A DNA stretch of 64,000 bases. Source: Halovenus halobia. Lineage in GTDB: Archaea; Halobacteriota; Halobacteria; Halobacteriales; Haloarculaceae. A model generated the notes under the pieces. That model made no database searches. It was given only the letters and a program-made list of their open reading frames with translations, and was not told the DNA's origin. The DNA is taken from the NCBI RefSeq assembly GCF_051414135.1, contig NZ_JBLKOA010000006.1, forward strand, positions 193,382-257,381, in the 5' to 3' direction. Each line of letters starts with the position of its first letter. Position 1 is the first letter of the stretch. The translations under genes and the position numbers were made by a program. Below, in pieces: positions 32,316-40,339 of the stretch.

Positions 32316-33794
32316 ATGGGGAAACGCTGGGACCTCGCAGTCCGGTATTTTGTCCGGTTCTGGCGGCGCAAACGCCGCGAACTGCGCCGGTGGCTCGAAC
32401 GGACGAACACACTTGTCCATCTCTCGATTTTGCTCATCGTCCCCATCCTGATTGCGCTCGTGACACTGCTCTCGAATGCTGTTGGTGTGTTCTCCTTTCT
32501 CGTCTATCCGCCACTCGTCTCCGGGGCGTACACGCTGTTTGCTGACCCGGAGGGAAAGTACGCTTCGCCGGTGAAGTTCGTCGGTGGCCTCACCGTCGGC
32601 GCGCTGTGTGGCTGGGTCGCAATTGAACTGACTGCTCGACTCCTGTACGCGACACCAGCAGGACAACTCAACCCTGTCGCTGCCGGCATGACCGTCTTCA
32701 TGACTGGCCTCGCTGTGTGGGTGCTGGGCGTCGAGGAACCAGCGGCGTTCTCGATGGCGCTGCTGACGCTGTTCGTTCGTGCGCAGGTCGACGCGCTTGG
32801 GCTGTTCGTCCTCGGTGCTGCAGTTAGCAGCGCAATCGTGGCCGGGACGTTTGCGGCCTGGCGACGGTACATCTACGAACAGCGAGCGCAGTATCTCTAC
32901 GAAACGACCGACGCCGACGACCAGGTACTCGTCCCGATGGTCGGGCCCGACCCTGCCGCGACGGCGATGCTCGCCGCACGTCTTGCGGGCGCACACCGCG
33001 CGGGCAAAGTGGTTCTTCTGGAGATGGTCGACGAAGAACCGATGGCCCGTGCAGAGCGAGCACTGCTGCAAAGCCACGGTGAAACCTCACTGGTCAAAAG
33101 CGGCCCGAACCAACCCGACGAACCGCTGGTTGCCGACGGTGCTGAACCCCTCGACGAAATCGGGGTGCGCGATGACCTGGACGCGTCGGTCGCTGATATC
33201 GAGCGCCACGCCACCGCAATCGAAACCGAGGTTGGTGTGCCGTGTCAGGTTGTGGTCGCAACGGCCGGTCCCTCTCCAGCCGATATGGTCTTGGATACGG
33301 CACGGGAGGCAAACTGTGACCTCATCGCTTCGCCGTACGAAACCGAGAAAGACTGGAGCAGAGAGCTCCTTCGGGGTGATATCGACACGATCATCCACCG
33401 CTCGTTCGAGGGACAGACTCGCTGGCGTCGGATTCTCGTGCCTGTCAACCGGGCGAACGACGTGGCACACAGCATGATCGACTTTGCAACCCGCCTGTCG
33501 GCTGAGACTGGCGAAGTCAGCGTGGCAAGTTTCGTCACCAGTGGCCGTGAACGCCGCCGGGCAGAGGACGTGCTCGCCGACCTCGTCGAGACGTTCTCTG
33601 GCAGTATCGAGACGCGAATCTCCCGATCAGACCTCGAAGCGTTTCTGACAGACCACGGCGGCGAGTACGACCTCATCATTATCGGTGCAAGTCAGGACCG
33701 CTCGACCGCCTCCCGCTTCGTCTCACCGCCGACGTTCGAGAACATCGACACTGCTGAAATTGACGCGGATATCGCCATTGTCGACCGACACTGA
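32316..33794 (+). CDS. HPP-like membrane domain fused to universal stress protein-like domains
   Basis: The 492-residue protein has a basic N-terminus, then four or five transmembrane helices (about 33-190) with the short loops of HPP family proteins, and a cytoplasmic region (about 200-490) with two UspA-like halves, for example ADDQVLVPMVGPDPAA, then RILVPVNRANDVAHSMIDFA and YDLIIIGASQDRS. HPP proteins are implicated in nitrite or anion transport in plastids and cyanobacteria; USP domains bind ATP. A regulated transporter is the natural inference. ATG 32316 has a TATA box at the right distance. Confidence 0.8.
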   Translation: MGKRWDLAVRYFVRFWRRKRRELRRWLERTNTLVHLSILLIVPILIALVTLLSNAVGVFSFLVYPPLVSGAYTLFADPEGKYASPVKFVGGLTVGALCGWVAIELTARLLYATPAGQLNPVAAGMTVFMTGLAVWVLGVEEPAAFSMALLTLFVRAQVDALGLFVLGAAVSSAIVAGTFAAWRRYIYEQRAQYLYETTDADDQVLVPMVGPDPAATAMLAARLAGAHRAGKVVLLEMVDEEPMARAERALLQSHGETSLVKSGPNQPDEPLVADGAEPLDEIGVRDDLDASVADIERHATAIETEVGVPCQVVVATAGPSPADMVLDTAREANCDLIASPYETEKDWSRELLRGDIDTIIHRSFEGQTRWRRILVPVNRANDVAHSMIDFATRLSAETGEVSVASFVTSGRERRRAEDVLADLVETFSGSIETRISRSDLEAFLTDHGGEYDLIIIGASQDRSTASRFVSPPTFENIDTAEIDADIAIVDRH

Positions 33795-33844
33795 CCGCAA
33801 TCAAACATCGACACATCTAATCTCTGCTAGGGGCGAGCAACGGT

Positions 33845-33949
33845 ATGGACGACGAACAGAAGCGCAAACTCGCGGCGATTATTAGCATCGTGCTCTCGCT
33901 GGTCGCTATCGGCATCTCGCTGAGCAGCGCGGGCTACATCCCGCCCTGA
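33845..33949 (+). CDS. 34-residue single-helix membrane peptide
   Basis: The frame MDDEQKRKLAAIISIVLSLV continues with one hydrophobic helix and ends SSAGYIPP. A charged N-terminus, a clean helix, start 51 nt after the HPP gene and stop 2 nt from the convergent HTH gene make it look real though too short for routine gene calling. Function unknown. Confidence 0.55.
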   Translation: MDDEQKRKLAAIISIVLSLVAIGISLSSAGYIPP

Positions 33950-33950
33950 G

Positions 33951-34157
33951 TCAGTCTGCGGCCGTTGGCCCGCCCTGACTGGCGTTGATGTAGCCGCCGC
34001 CGGACTCGGTCTCGATCCGACCAGCCTGCTGGAGACGCTGACAGTGTCGGCGGACCGTCACCGGATGTGCGTCGAGTGTTGTGGCGATTTCTGTTGCGGT
34101 GACCGGGCCCTGCGTGTCAACGACCGAGCGGATCGCACCGTCGAGTTTGTGGGACAT
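33951..34157 (-). CDS. Small helix-turn-helix protein
   Basis: The 68-residue protein is one winged-helix domain: VVDTQGPVTATEIATTLDAH then PVTVRRHCQRLQQAGRIETE (recognition helix) and a short wing GGGYIN. It probably binds DNA as a dimer. It lacks any ligand domain. Possible targets are the divergent membrane genes starting at 34282 or itself. Confidence 0.75.
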   Translation of the reverse strand: MSHKLDGAIRSVVDTQGPVTATEIATTLDAHPVTVRRHCQRLQQAGRIETESGGGYINASQGGPTAAD

Positions 34158-34281
34158 GCCTACCGTCCACTACGACTGGACGGTAATATATGACACGCCA
34201 CACCATTGTTGGGTTTTATTGCCCCTTGTGTGCGGGCACAGAAATCGTAGCGTCCTTGTGATTGCTGGCCACAGCGTAGGT

Positions 34282-34482
34282 ATGGACGGAGTGTCGCCCG
34301 GTGAAGAGGGTCGGTCATTCCTCAGTCACCTTCGACAACTCGACCACTGGACGTTTCTGCTCGCGCTCGGGCTTGTCCTCGCCAACATCGCCGTGGAGTC
34401 GTGGTATCTCAGCGCCGCGGCCGCGGTGCTGTTGCTCGTTGCACTTGGGTACGACGCGTGGGAGTTCTACGCGGCGGAGTGA
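34282..34482 (+). CDS. Small two-helix membrane protein
   Basis: The 66-residue protein has an acidic N-terminus (MDGVSPGEEGRSFL) and two hydrophobic segments. It is followed after 11 nt by another small membrane protein and the pair probably forms one transcription unit. Function unknown; the longer frame that begins at 34081 overlaps the HTH gene on the opposite strand and is not supported. Confidence 0.65.
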   Translation: MDGVSPGEEGRSFLSHLRQLDHWTFLLALGLVLANIAVESWYLSAAAAVLLLVALGYDAWEFYAAE

Positions 34483-34493
34483 GCGGGAAAGCT

Positions 34494-34742
34494 ATGGTTC
34501 TGGAATACACACAGGTTGGTGTGGCGCTACCCGACCGACTTCCCGACCCTGGGGCTGTCGCGATGGGCGCGGTAATCGTCGCCCTCGCGGTCGTCGTCTG
34601 GAGCGGGCTTTCGCTCGTCCGCGGGCAGTCGATTCAACCGCTAGAGAGTCTGCTGTTCGCACTCGTGTTTTCCGTCGTCTACTTCGGCAGTCTCTCACTG
34701 CTCGACAGCGACACTCCTGACGGGGAGAGCGACCCGGAGTAA
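34494..34742 (+). CDS. Small membrane protein
   Basis: The 82-residue protein (ATG 34494) has helices at about 18-37 and 48-68, separated by a loop with RGQSIQ, and an acidic tail (LLDSDTPDGESDPE). It is the second gene of the pair. No known family recognised. Confidence 0.65.
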   Translation: MVLEYTQVGVALPDRLPDPGAVAMGAVIVALAVVVWSGLSLVRGQSIQPLESLLFALVFSVVYFGSLSLLDSDTPDGESDPE

Positions 34743-34873
34743 TACCCCCAATCCTCGTGCAGCATTCATCCAGCTACGTGTATGGCAGAAACCGGTGAGG
34801 ATATTGCAGAACTGACCGGGCAAGAGACCTCGGTGGGACACGCCTCATCCTCGCGCTGCCGGTCGCCGAGTAA

Positions 34874-36793
34874 TCAGACGAAGCGGAACGTTTCGAGGTT
34901 TTTCGGCGCGAACGTGCGCATATTGAACTCGTGGTACAGCGCCGAGGAGAACTCCTGTGTGGAGGATTCGTCGCCGTGGACACAGAGCACCTTCTCGGGA
35001 CGGGGGTTCATCGTCCGAACGAAGTTCTCCAAGCCCTGTCGGTCAGCGTGACCAGAGAAGCCGTCGACGACCTCAGTATCCATCTTCAGCGTCAGCGTCT
35101 CGCGGCCGCGGCCACCGTTGTCGATTGGAATCTCGTCCCAGCCGTTCTGGATACGCCGACCGAGCGTTCCCTGTGCCTGGTAGCCAACGAAGGTGAGCGT
35201 CGAGTCCGGGTCCGGGCCGAGGTGTTCCAGCCAGGACATAATTGGGCCGCCTTCGAGCATCCCCGACGTCGAGATGATGATCGATGGACCCTCGTCTGCG
35301 ACATCCTGTCGCTCTTCCTCGCCGCCGTCGATGTGGTTGAACTGCTCGGAGAGGAACGGGTTGGCGTCGTCGTGGAAAATCCGCTCGCGGAGGTCGTCAC
35401 GGAGATACTCGGGATAGGTGGTGTGAATCGCTGTTGCCTCCCAGATCATCCCGTCGAGGTGGACTGGAACTTCCGGGATGTCTCCCTCGCGCATTGCTTC
35501 TTCGAGCACGAGCATAATCTCCTGTGACCGGCCGACTGCGAAGGCCGGAATGAGTACCTTGCCGTCTCGGTCCAGCGTGTTCTTGATCGTGTGCTTTAGC
35601 TTTCGCTCGGAATCCTGCTGGTCGGTTTGGTAGTCGTTACGACCACCGTAGGTCGACTCCAAGACGAGCGTTTCGACGCGTGGGAAGTCGTTGACAGCGC
35701 CGTTGAACAGGCGAGTGTCGTCGTAGTGAATGTCCCCAGAGAACGCAACGTTGTACAGTCCATCGCCAATGTGGAAGTGCGAGACTGCAGAGCCGAGAAT
35801 GTGGCCCGCATTGTGCAGTGTGAGTTTGATATCTGGCGAAATGTCGGTCACATCGCCGTATTCGAGCGGGATGGTGTGTTTGATCGCTTCTCGAACCATC
35901 TCGGACTCGTACGGCGGTGCGCGGCCTTCCTTGGCGGCCACGTCGAGATAATCCAGCGTCAGCAGCCCCATCAGGTCCCGCGTTGGTTCCGTCGTGTAAA
36001 TTGGGCCGTCGTAGCCGTATTTGAACAGCAGCGGAATCAGCGCGGAGTGGTCGAGGTGGGCGTGGGTTAGCACAACTGCGTCCAGCGAACTCGCTCCAGA
36101 GCCAAGTGCTTCGGGTACCTGCAGGTACGGTACCTCGTCCTCGGCACCCGGCTTGTCACCGCAGTCGATCAGCACGCGGGTTTCCGGCGTCGAGAGAATA
36201 AATGCGGCCCGGCCAACTTCTCGACAGCAACCCAGCGTCGTGATGCGCACCCACTCGTCGTCGGACATCTCTTCACGGTGAATCTGTCGGCCAATCCGTT
36301 CGAGAATATCGCGGCGGTCGTCGCGCTCCTGTTTCAGGAAGTTTCGGACGTTCTTGACCGTCGAAGATTCGATAGGCGGCGTCCGGACAACTTCGGGTGT
36401 CCAGCCGGTTTCCTGGGTAATCTCTCGGAGCGTCGCGCCGTGGCGGCCGATGACCATTCCTGGCTTCTGGGCCTCGATAACGACTTCCCCGGTGTCGACG
36501 TGGAAATCGAGGTCTGACACGCCGGCCTCGTCGGGGATAACCTCAAGCACCTGCTCGCGGGCGTCGTCAGGTTTCGAGAGGACGGCCGGGTCGGGCCGGA
36601 CCGTAATTCGTTTGCGGAGTTTCGAGGCGAGTTGCCGGACGAGGTCGCCGTCGCTGGCGAACCGTTTTGGGTCACGCGTGTAGACAACCAGTTCGGGGCC
36701 TTCGTATCTGACCTCCGTGATCTCCACGTCGGAGGGTACTTCCTGTTCGATCGTCGCTTCTATGTCTTCGAGTTGTTGCTCTACTGTACTCAT
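34874..36793 (-). CDS. Beta-CASP ribonuclease aCPSF1 (KH-domain CPSF73 homologue)
   Basis: The 639-residue protein carries two N-terminal KH domains (about 1-145), including GMVIGRHGATLREI, then a metallo-beta-lactamase domain with the motif 2 sequence VLTHAHLDHSALI, and a beta-CASP domain with SGMLEGG and final GHADRQG and CVHGDES segments. aCPSF1 is the archaeal transcription termination factor and 3' end nuclease, acting downstream of U-rich tracts. Start MSTVEQQLEDIEATIEQ matches family ends. Length is normal. Confidence 0.96.
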   Translation of the reverse strand: MSTVEQQLEDIEATIEQEVPSDVEITEVRYEGPELVVYTRDPKRFASDGDLVRQLASKLRKRITVRPDPAVLSKPDDAREQVLEVIPDEAGVSDLDFHVDTGEVVIEAQKPGMVIGRHGATLREITQETGWTPEVVRTPPIESSTVKNVRNFLKQERDDRRDILERIGRQIHREEMSDDEWVRITTLGCCREVGRAAFILSTPETRVLIDCGDKPGAEDEVPYLQVPEALGSGASSLDAVVLTHAHLDHSALIPLLFKYGYDGPIYTTEPTRDLMGLLTLDYLDVAAKEGRAPPYESEMVREAIKHTIPLEYGDVTDISPDIKLTLHNAGHILGSAVSHFHIGDGLYNVAFSGDIHYDDTRLFNGAVNDFPRVETLVLESTYGGRNDYQTDQQDSERKLKHTIKNTLDRDGKVLIPAFAVGRSQEIMLVLEEAMREGDIPEVPVHLDGMIWEATAIHTTYPEYLRDDLRERIFHDDANPFLSEQFNHIDGGEEERQDVADEGPSIIISTSGMLEGGPIMSWLEHLGPDPDSTLTFVGYQAQGTLGRRIQNGWDEIPIDNGGRGRETLTLKMDTEVVDGFSGHADRQGLENFVRTMNPRPEKVLCVHGDESSTQEFSSALYHEFNMRTFAPKNLETFRFV

Positions 36794-37029
36794 AGCTCAA
36801 AATACACGGGACACACGCGTTCGCGTGTGGACTGTTCGCTGTCGATAATTGGACCAGACATTGTCGAATTGCAAGGTATCTCCGGACACGCGCCCGGAAA
36901 ACCGTTCGGTAACTCAGTCTTGACGACGCTCTGTATAAAAACCTTCGCAACCGACAGCTCCGGCCGGTTGCGCGGGCTCGCCGTGTCTCGACGGTCAAGA
37001 CTGATACTCGCGGCGACCGCAGTGGCAAT

Positions 37030-37506
37030 ATGCACGTCACACCGGCTGTTGTGGCCGAGGAATACGAGTGGGTGCGCTCGCGAGGCGACCGGACCGTTCC
37101 ACTGATCAACGAGGTGCGCGAAGACCTCGCCGACCTATTCGAGACGACTGTCGACCCGGTGACAGACCAGCAGTACAACGACGCCGTCGAGACCGTCTTC
37201 GCCGACGGCGACCTCGCGGTCAACGTCGCCTCGCTCGTCCGATTACTCCGAAACCTCGACGTAGACGGCGACTATCCGGGCTTCATCGTCGACGAACTGC
37301 TCGGGCGCGAACTCGCGGGGATGTTGGCGGGGACGCAGCCGTTGCGGTTACTCGGCGAAGCCACGTTTCACTACGCAGATGTCCACGTTCACGAGGGAGA
37401 CGCCGGAGCAGACGACCTCGACGCAGCGCTGGCCGCTGGCTTTCAGACTCGGCTGCCAGGCTGGAACTGGACCGAGGGGCCGAGTCCGTTTTCTGTGTCG
37501 GAGTAG
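37030..37506 (+). CDS. Conserved acidic protein of unknown function
   Basis: The 158-residue protein begins MHVTPAVVAEEYEWVRSRG. Conserved-looking blocks are VNVASLVRLLRNLDVDGDYP and ATFHYADVHVHEGD. No membrane helix or catalytic motif is visible. It lies between the divergent aCPSF1 gene and the second palindromic repeat. The 236-bp gap upstream of it contains no gene. Confidence 0.7.
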   Translation: MHVTPAVVAEEYEWVRSRGDRTVPLINEVREDLADLFETTVDPVTDQQYNDAVETVFADGDLAVNVASLVRLLRNLDVDGDYPGFIVDELLGRELAGMLAGTQPLRLLGEATFHYADVHVHEGDAGADDLDAALAAGFQTRLPGWNWTEGPSPFSVSE

Positions 37507-37541
37507 TCTCGGGAAGCCCGGGTGGCTCTTGAACCGCAACC

Positions 37542-37831
37542 AACCAGAAAGCCCCCGCCTGTTCGAGTCGGGGGCACCGACAGACTCGCTACGCTCGTCT
37601 GTCGAGGTCACACTCACTTCGTTCGCGTGACGCTCGTTGCGCTCCAGTAGGTGCTTACGTCGCCCGCCTTCCTCGAACAGGCGGCCCCTTTCAGTCCCAC
37701 CCTGTAGCTTGTGTCACAGGCTACCGTGGGCGGGAATGAAAGGGGCCGAGCGCTCGGTCCGGTGAGACGAAGCAAGCACCCACGGCGCGCAGCGAGTCGC
37801 AACCGGTCGAGCGCGAGGGGGCTTTCTGGTT
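37542..37831. repeat. Nested palindromic element, copy 2 (expanded)
   Basis: The outer 15-bp inverted repeat (37542-37556 with 37817-37831) and the core stem (37683-37693 with 37737-37747, plus a further paired stretch) match copy 1 at 10426-10542. This copy has inserted arms: a 13-bp inverted repeat at 37555-37567 and 37672-37684 enclosing two small hairpins (37578-37604 and 37607-37631). Frames here are not genes. Confidence 0.8.
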
Positions 37832-37865
37832 CAACAAAACACCAACCACCTAATCGAGTCAGACT

Positions 37866-38894
37866 CTAAATCCGCACCAGCGTCTTGATTGCGTCGCGAT
37901 TGTCCATCGCCTCGTATCCGTCGGGCACACCATCGAGATCGACTGTCTTCGTGAAGATTGGCGAGGGATCGAGCGTGCCGCCGAGCACATCGGCCATCAG
38001 TTCATCAGCGTAGGCTCGGACCGGTGCAATACCGCCCTGCAGCGTGATGTTGTCCGAGAACAGCGAGGCAACCTCCAGCCCTTCCTCGTCGACGCCGTGG
38101 GGGACACCGACGTAGCCGACGGTTCCGCCCGGTCGACAGACATCGATCGCAGTTTCCATCGCCGACGCCGCGCCGACACACTCCATGACGTGTGTCGACC
38201 CGCCGTAGGTGAGTTCGGTGGCGCGTTCGACGGCGGCCTCGCCGCGTTCGGAAACGGTCTCGGTCGCGCCGAACTCCTCGGCGAGTTCGAGACGGTCGTC
38301 GTGGTGACCCATTGCGATAATGCGCTCGGCACCCAGCCGCCGCGCTGCGAGCACGCCACACAGGCCGACGGCACCGTCGCCGATGACGACGCAGGTGTCG
38401 CCTTCGCTCACCTCCGCGCTGACGGCGGCGTGGTGGCCGGTCCCCATCACGTCGGTCAGTGGGAGCAGCGATTCCAGCGTCTGCTCGTCGTTCGCGTGGC
38501 GGTCTGGCACCTTGACGAGCGTGCCGTCGGCTTCGCTGGCGTGGACGTACTCGGCCTGGGCGCCGCCCCAGGAGTCACCGTTGACACAGGAGGTGTGCAG
38601 TCCTTTCCGGCAGAACTCACAGCGGCCACAGCTGATGACGAAGGGAGCGAACACGCGGTCGCCGGGTTCGACCGAACGCACGTCTTCGCCGACCTCTTCG
38701 ACGATTCCCATCGGTTCGTGACCGACTCGTGACCCCACTTCGCGTTCGCTCAGGCCACGGTAAAACCACAGGTCAGAGCCACAGACTGCCGTGTGGGTCA
38801 CCCGAACGACGGCCTCTTTCGGTCCCTCGACTTCGGGTGTTGGTACGTCGTCGATGCTAATCTCGCCTGGACCGTCGAACACTGCTGCGCGCAT
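37866..38894 (-). CDS. Zinc-dependent alcohol dehydrogenase family
   Basis: The 342-residue MDR protein has catalytic zinc ligands Cys in TAVCGSDLW (about 38) and the GHEPMG motif, the structural zinc loop CGRCEFCRKGLHTSC (about 90-104), and the cofactor motif GDGAVGLCGV. It is similar to dehydrogenases acting on threonine, sorbitol or small alcohols; the IMP-like adjacent sequence does not define the substrate. Same strand as the next dehydrogenase, 48 bp apart in order, suggesting they may be co-expressed. Confidence 0.9.
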   Translation of the reverse strand: MRAAVFDGPGEISIDDVPTPEVEGPKEAVVRVTHTAVCGSDLWFYRGLSEREVGSRVGHEPMGIVEEVGEDVRSVEPGDRVFAPFVISCGRCEFCRKGLHTSCVNGDSWGGAQAEYVHASEADGTLVKVPDRHANDEQTLESLLPLTDVMGTGHHAAVSAEVSEGDTCVVIGDGAVGLCGVLAARRLGAERIIAMGHHDDRLELAEEFGATETVSERGEAAVERATELTYGGSTHVMECVGAASAMETAIDVCRPGGTVGYVGVPHGVDEEGLEVASLFSDNITLQGGIAPVRAYADELMADVLGGTLDPSPIFTKTVDLDGVPDGYEAMDNRDAIKTLVRI

Positions 38895-38941
38895 ACGTAT
38901 ACTGCCAGCCCGCGAGGAAAACCAGTTTCGCCGCCGGCAGC

Positions 38942-39997
38942 CTACAACTCTGTCACGACTTCGACGCCGGTCGTCTCGTAGGCTCCCATCGCGGCGAGTC
39001 GGTCGGAGACGTCTTCGAGTGCAAGTTCGCGGGCAACGAGTTCCCCGGGGTCGACATCGCTGGCCGCGAGCAACTCGAACAGCTCCGTGTAGCTGGTGGG
39101 CGACATCCCGCGCGCGCCGACGAAGGTAATCTCCCAGCGTGTCATCCAGTCTGTCGGCAGCGAGATTTCTCCACGCTCGGCTTCGGTCGTCAGCCCAATC
39201 TGGGCGTGTGTTCCTCGCTCTCGGAGCGAGCGAATCGAGTTCTGGCAGGTCTCGCTCACTCCCAGCGCGTCGACGGAGACATCTGCGCCGCCGGTTCGGT
39301 CACGGATTCGCTCGACTGGGTCGACAGCCGCCGGGTCGAGAGTCTCGGTTGCGCCGAGGTTCGCTGCGCGCTCGCGGGCCCCCGGTTTCGGGTCGACAGC
39401 GATAACTCGCGCTCCGAGTGCGCGACCCAACTGCACCGCCGAGAGTCCCACCCCGCCGCAGCCGTGGACTGCCAGCCAGTCGCCGCCGTCCAACGCTGCG
39501 CGCTCGACGAGGGCGTGGTAGGCAGTCATATAGCGACAGCCAAGCACCGCGGCGTCCCGCGCCGACAGTTCGGGCGGTCGGTCGACGAGGTTGTAATCCG
39601 CCGCCGGGACGGCCACCCGCTCGGCGAATGCGCCGGGGGCTGCCGACTCGAACCCGAGCGCCAGTCCGTCGGGACAGACGTTGCCGTGGCCGGTCCGGCA
39701 GTGCTGGCAGGTACCGTCGCCCAGCGAGAACGGGACCACGACATCGTCGCCGACCGCGACGCGGTGGACTTCCTCCCCGACGGCGACCACCTCGCCGGCG
39801 GGTTCGTGGCCAAGCAGTTGTCCACGTGGCACTTTGTCGTCGTTCCACTCGCCGTGGCCCTGCCAGGCGTGGTAGTCGCTGCGACAGAGCCCACAGGCCT
39901 CGACCGAGACGACCGCGCCGTCGGGGTCCGGTTCGGGAGGCTCCCGGTCGACGATATCGAGTGGCTGGCCGTACTCGCGGAGGATGGCTGCGCGCAT
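38942..39997 (-). CDS. Zinc-dependent alcohol dehydrogenase family, second
   Basis: The 351-residue protein starts at ATG 39997 (MRAAILREYGQPLDIVDRE). Zinc motifs are CGLCRSDYHAWQG, GHEPAG and CQHCRTGHGNVC; the NAD(P) motif is GCGGVGLSAVQLG. Differences from its neighbour (about a third identical by eye) show they are separate family members. It lies upstream of the other dehydrogenase on the same strand with a 47-nt gap, so an operon is likely. Confidence 0.9.
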   Translation of the reverse strand: MRAAILREYGQPLDIVDREPPEPDPDGAVVSVEACGLCRSDYHAWQGHGEWNDDKVPRGQLLGHEPAGEVVAVGEEVHRVAVGDDVVVPFSLGDGTCQHCRTGHGNVCPDGLALGFESAAPGAFAERVAVPAADYNLVDRPPELSARDAAVLGCRYMTAYHALVERAALDGGDWLAVHGCGGVGLSAVQLGRALGARVIAVDPKPGARERAANLGATETLDPAAVDPVERIRDRTGGADVSVDALGVSETCQNSIRSLRERGTHAQIGLTTEAERGEISLPTDWMTRWEITFVGARGMSPTSYTELFELLAASDVDPGELVARELALEDVSDRLAAMGAYETTGVEVVTEL

Positions 39998-40339
39998 GTC
40001 TCTCACTTTGTGTCCCGACGGCTCTAATATCTCGGCTTCGATGGCGTTCGACCAACCCAGATAGTTTCTGCCGCTCAACCGACCACAACCTGGCGGATGA
40101 CGGGCGAGGCCCTCTTCGCGGTCGCTGAGCGGGCACTATTCGAGCGAAGCGAGAATATCTCGGTCAGCGTGACCCGCGAGCGGGCCGAGGGCGTCTGTGT
40201 CTTCCTCCCAGCATTTGTTCCGCCGGGGAAAAGTCGTGGTTCGGTGTCGTTTCTGGTGCTCGCTCAACATTTCTCACAGTCATATAACCACCCTGCCGGC
40301 GACAGCACGTTTAGGTGAGGCCCGGTCGTAGGTCGGCCA
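39998..40339. other. Intergenic region without a supported gene
   Basis: This 342-bp gap separates a minus-strand dehydrogenase from plus-strand pepF, so it holds both promoters. A possible frame at 40097-40318 lacks acidic composition and has no family resemblance; I see no RNA or repeat. Confidence 0.6.

Noticed and set aside
37348..37802. Several overlapping frames in the second palindromic element
   Set aside because: Frames on both strands reflect the self-complementary repeat; similar shadow frames occur in copy 1.
40097..40318. 73-residue frame between the dehydrogenases and pepF
   Set aside because: No acidic bias, no homologous look, no promoter at the right spacing.
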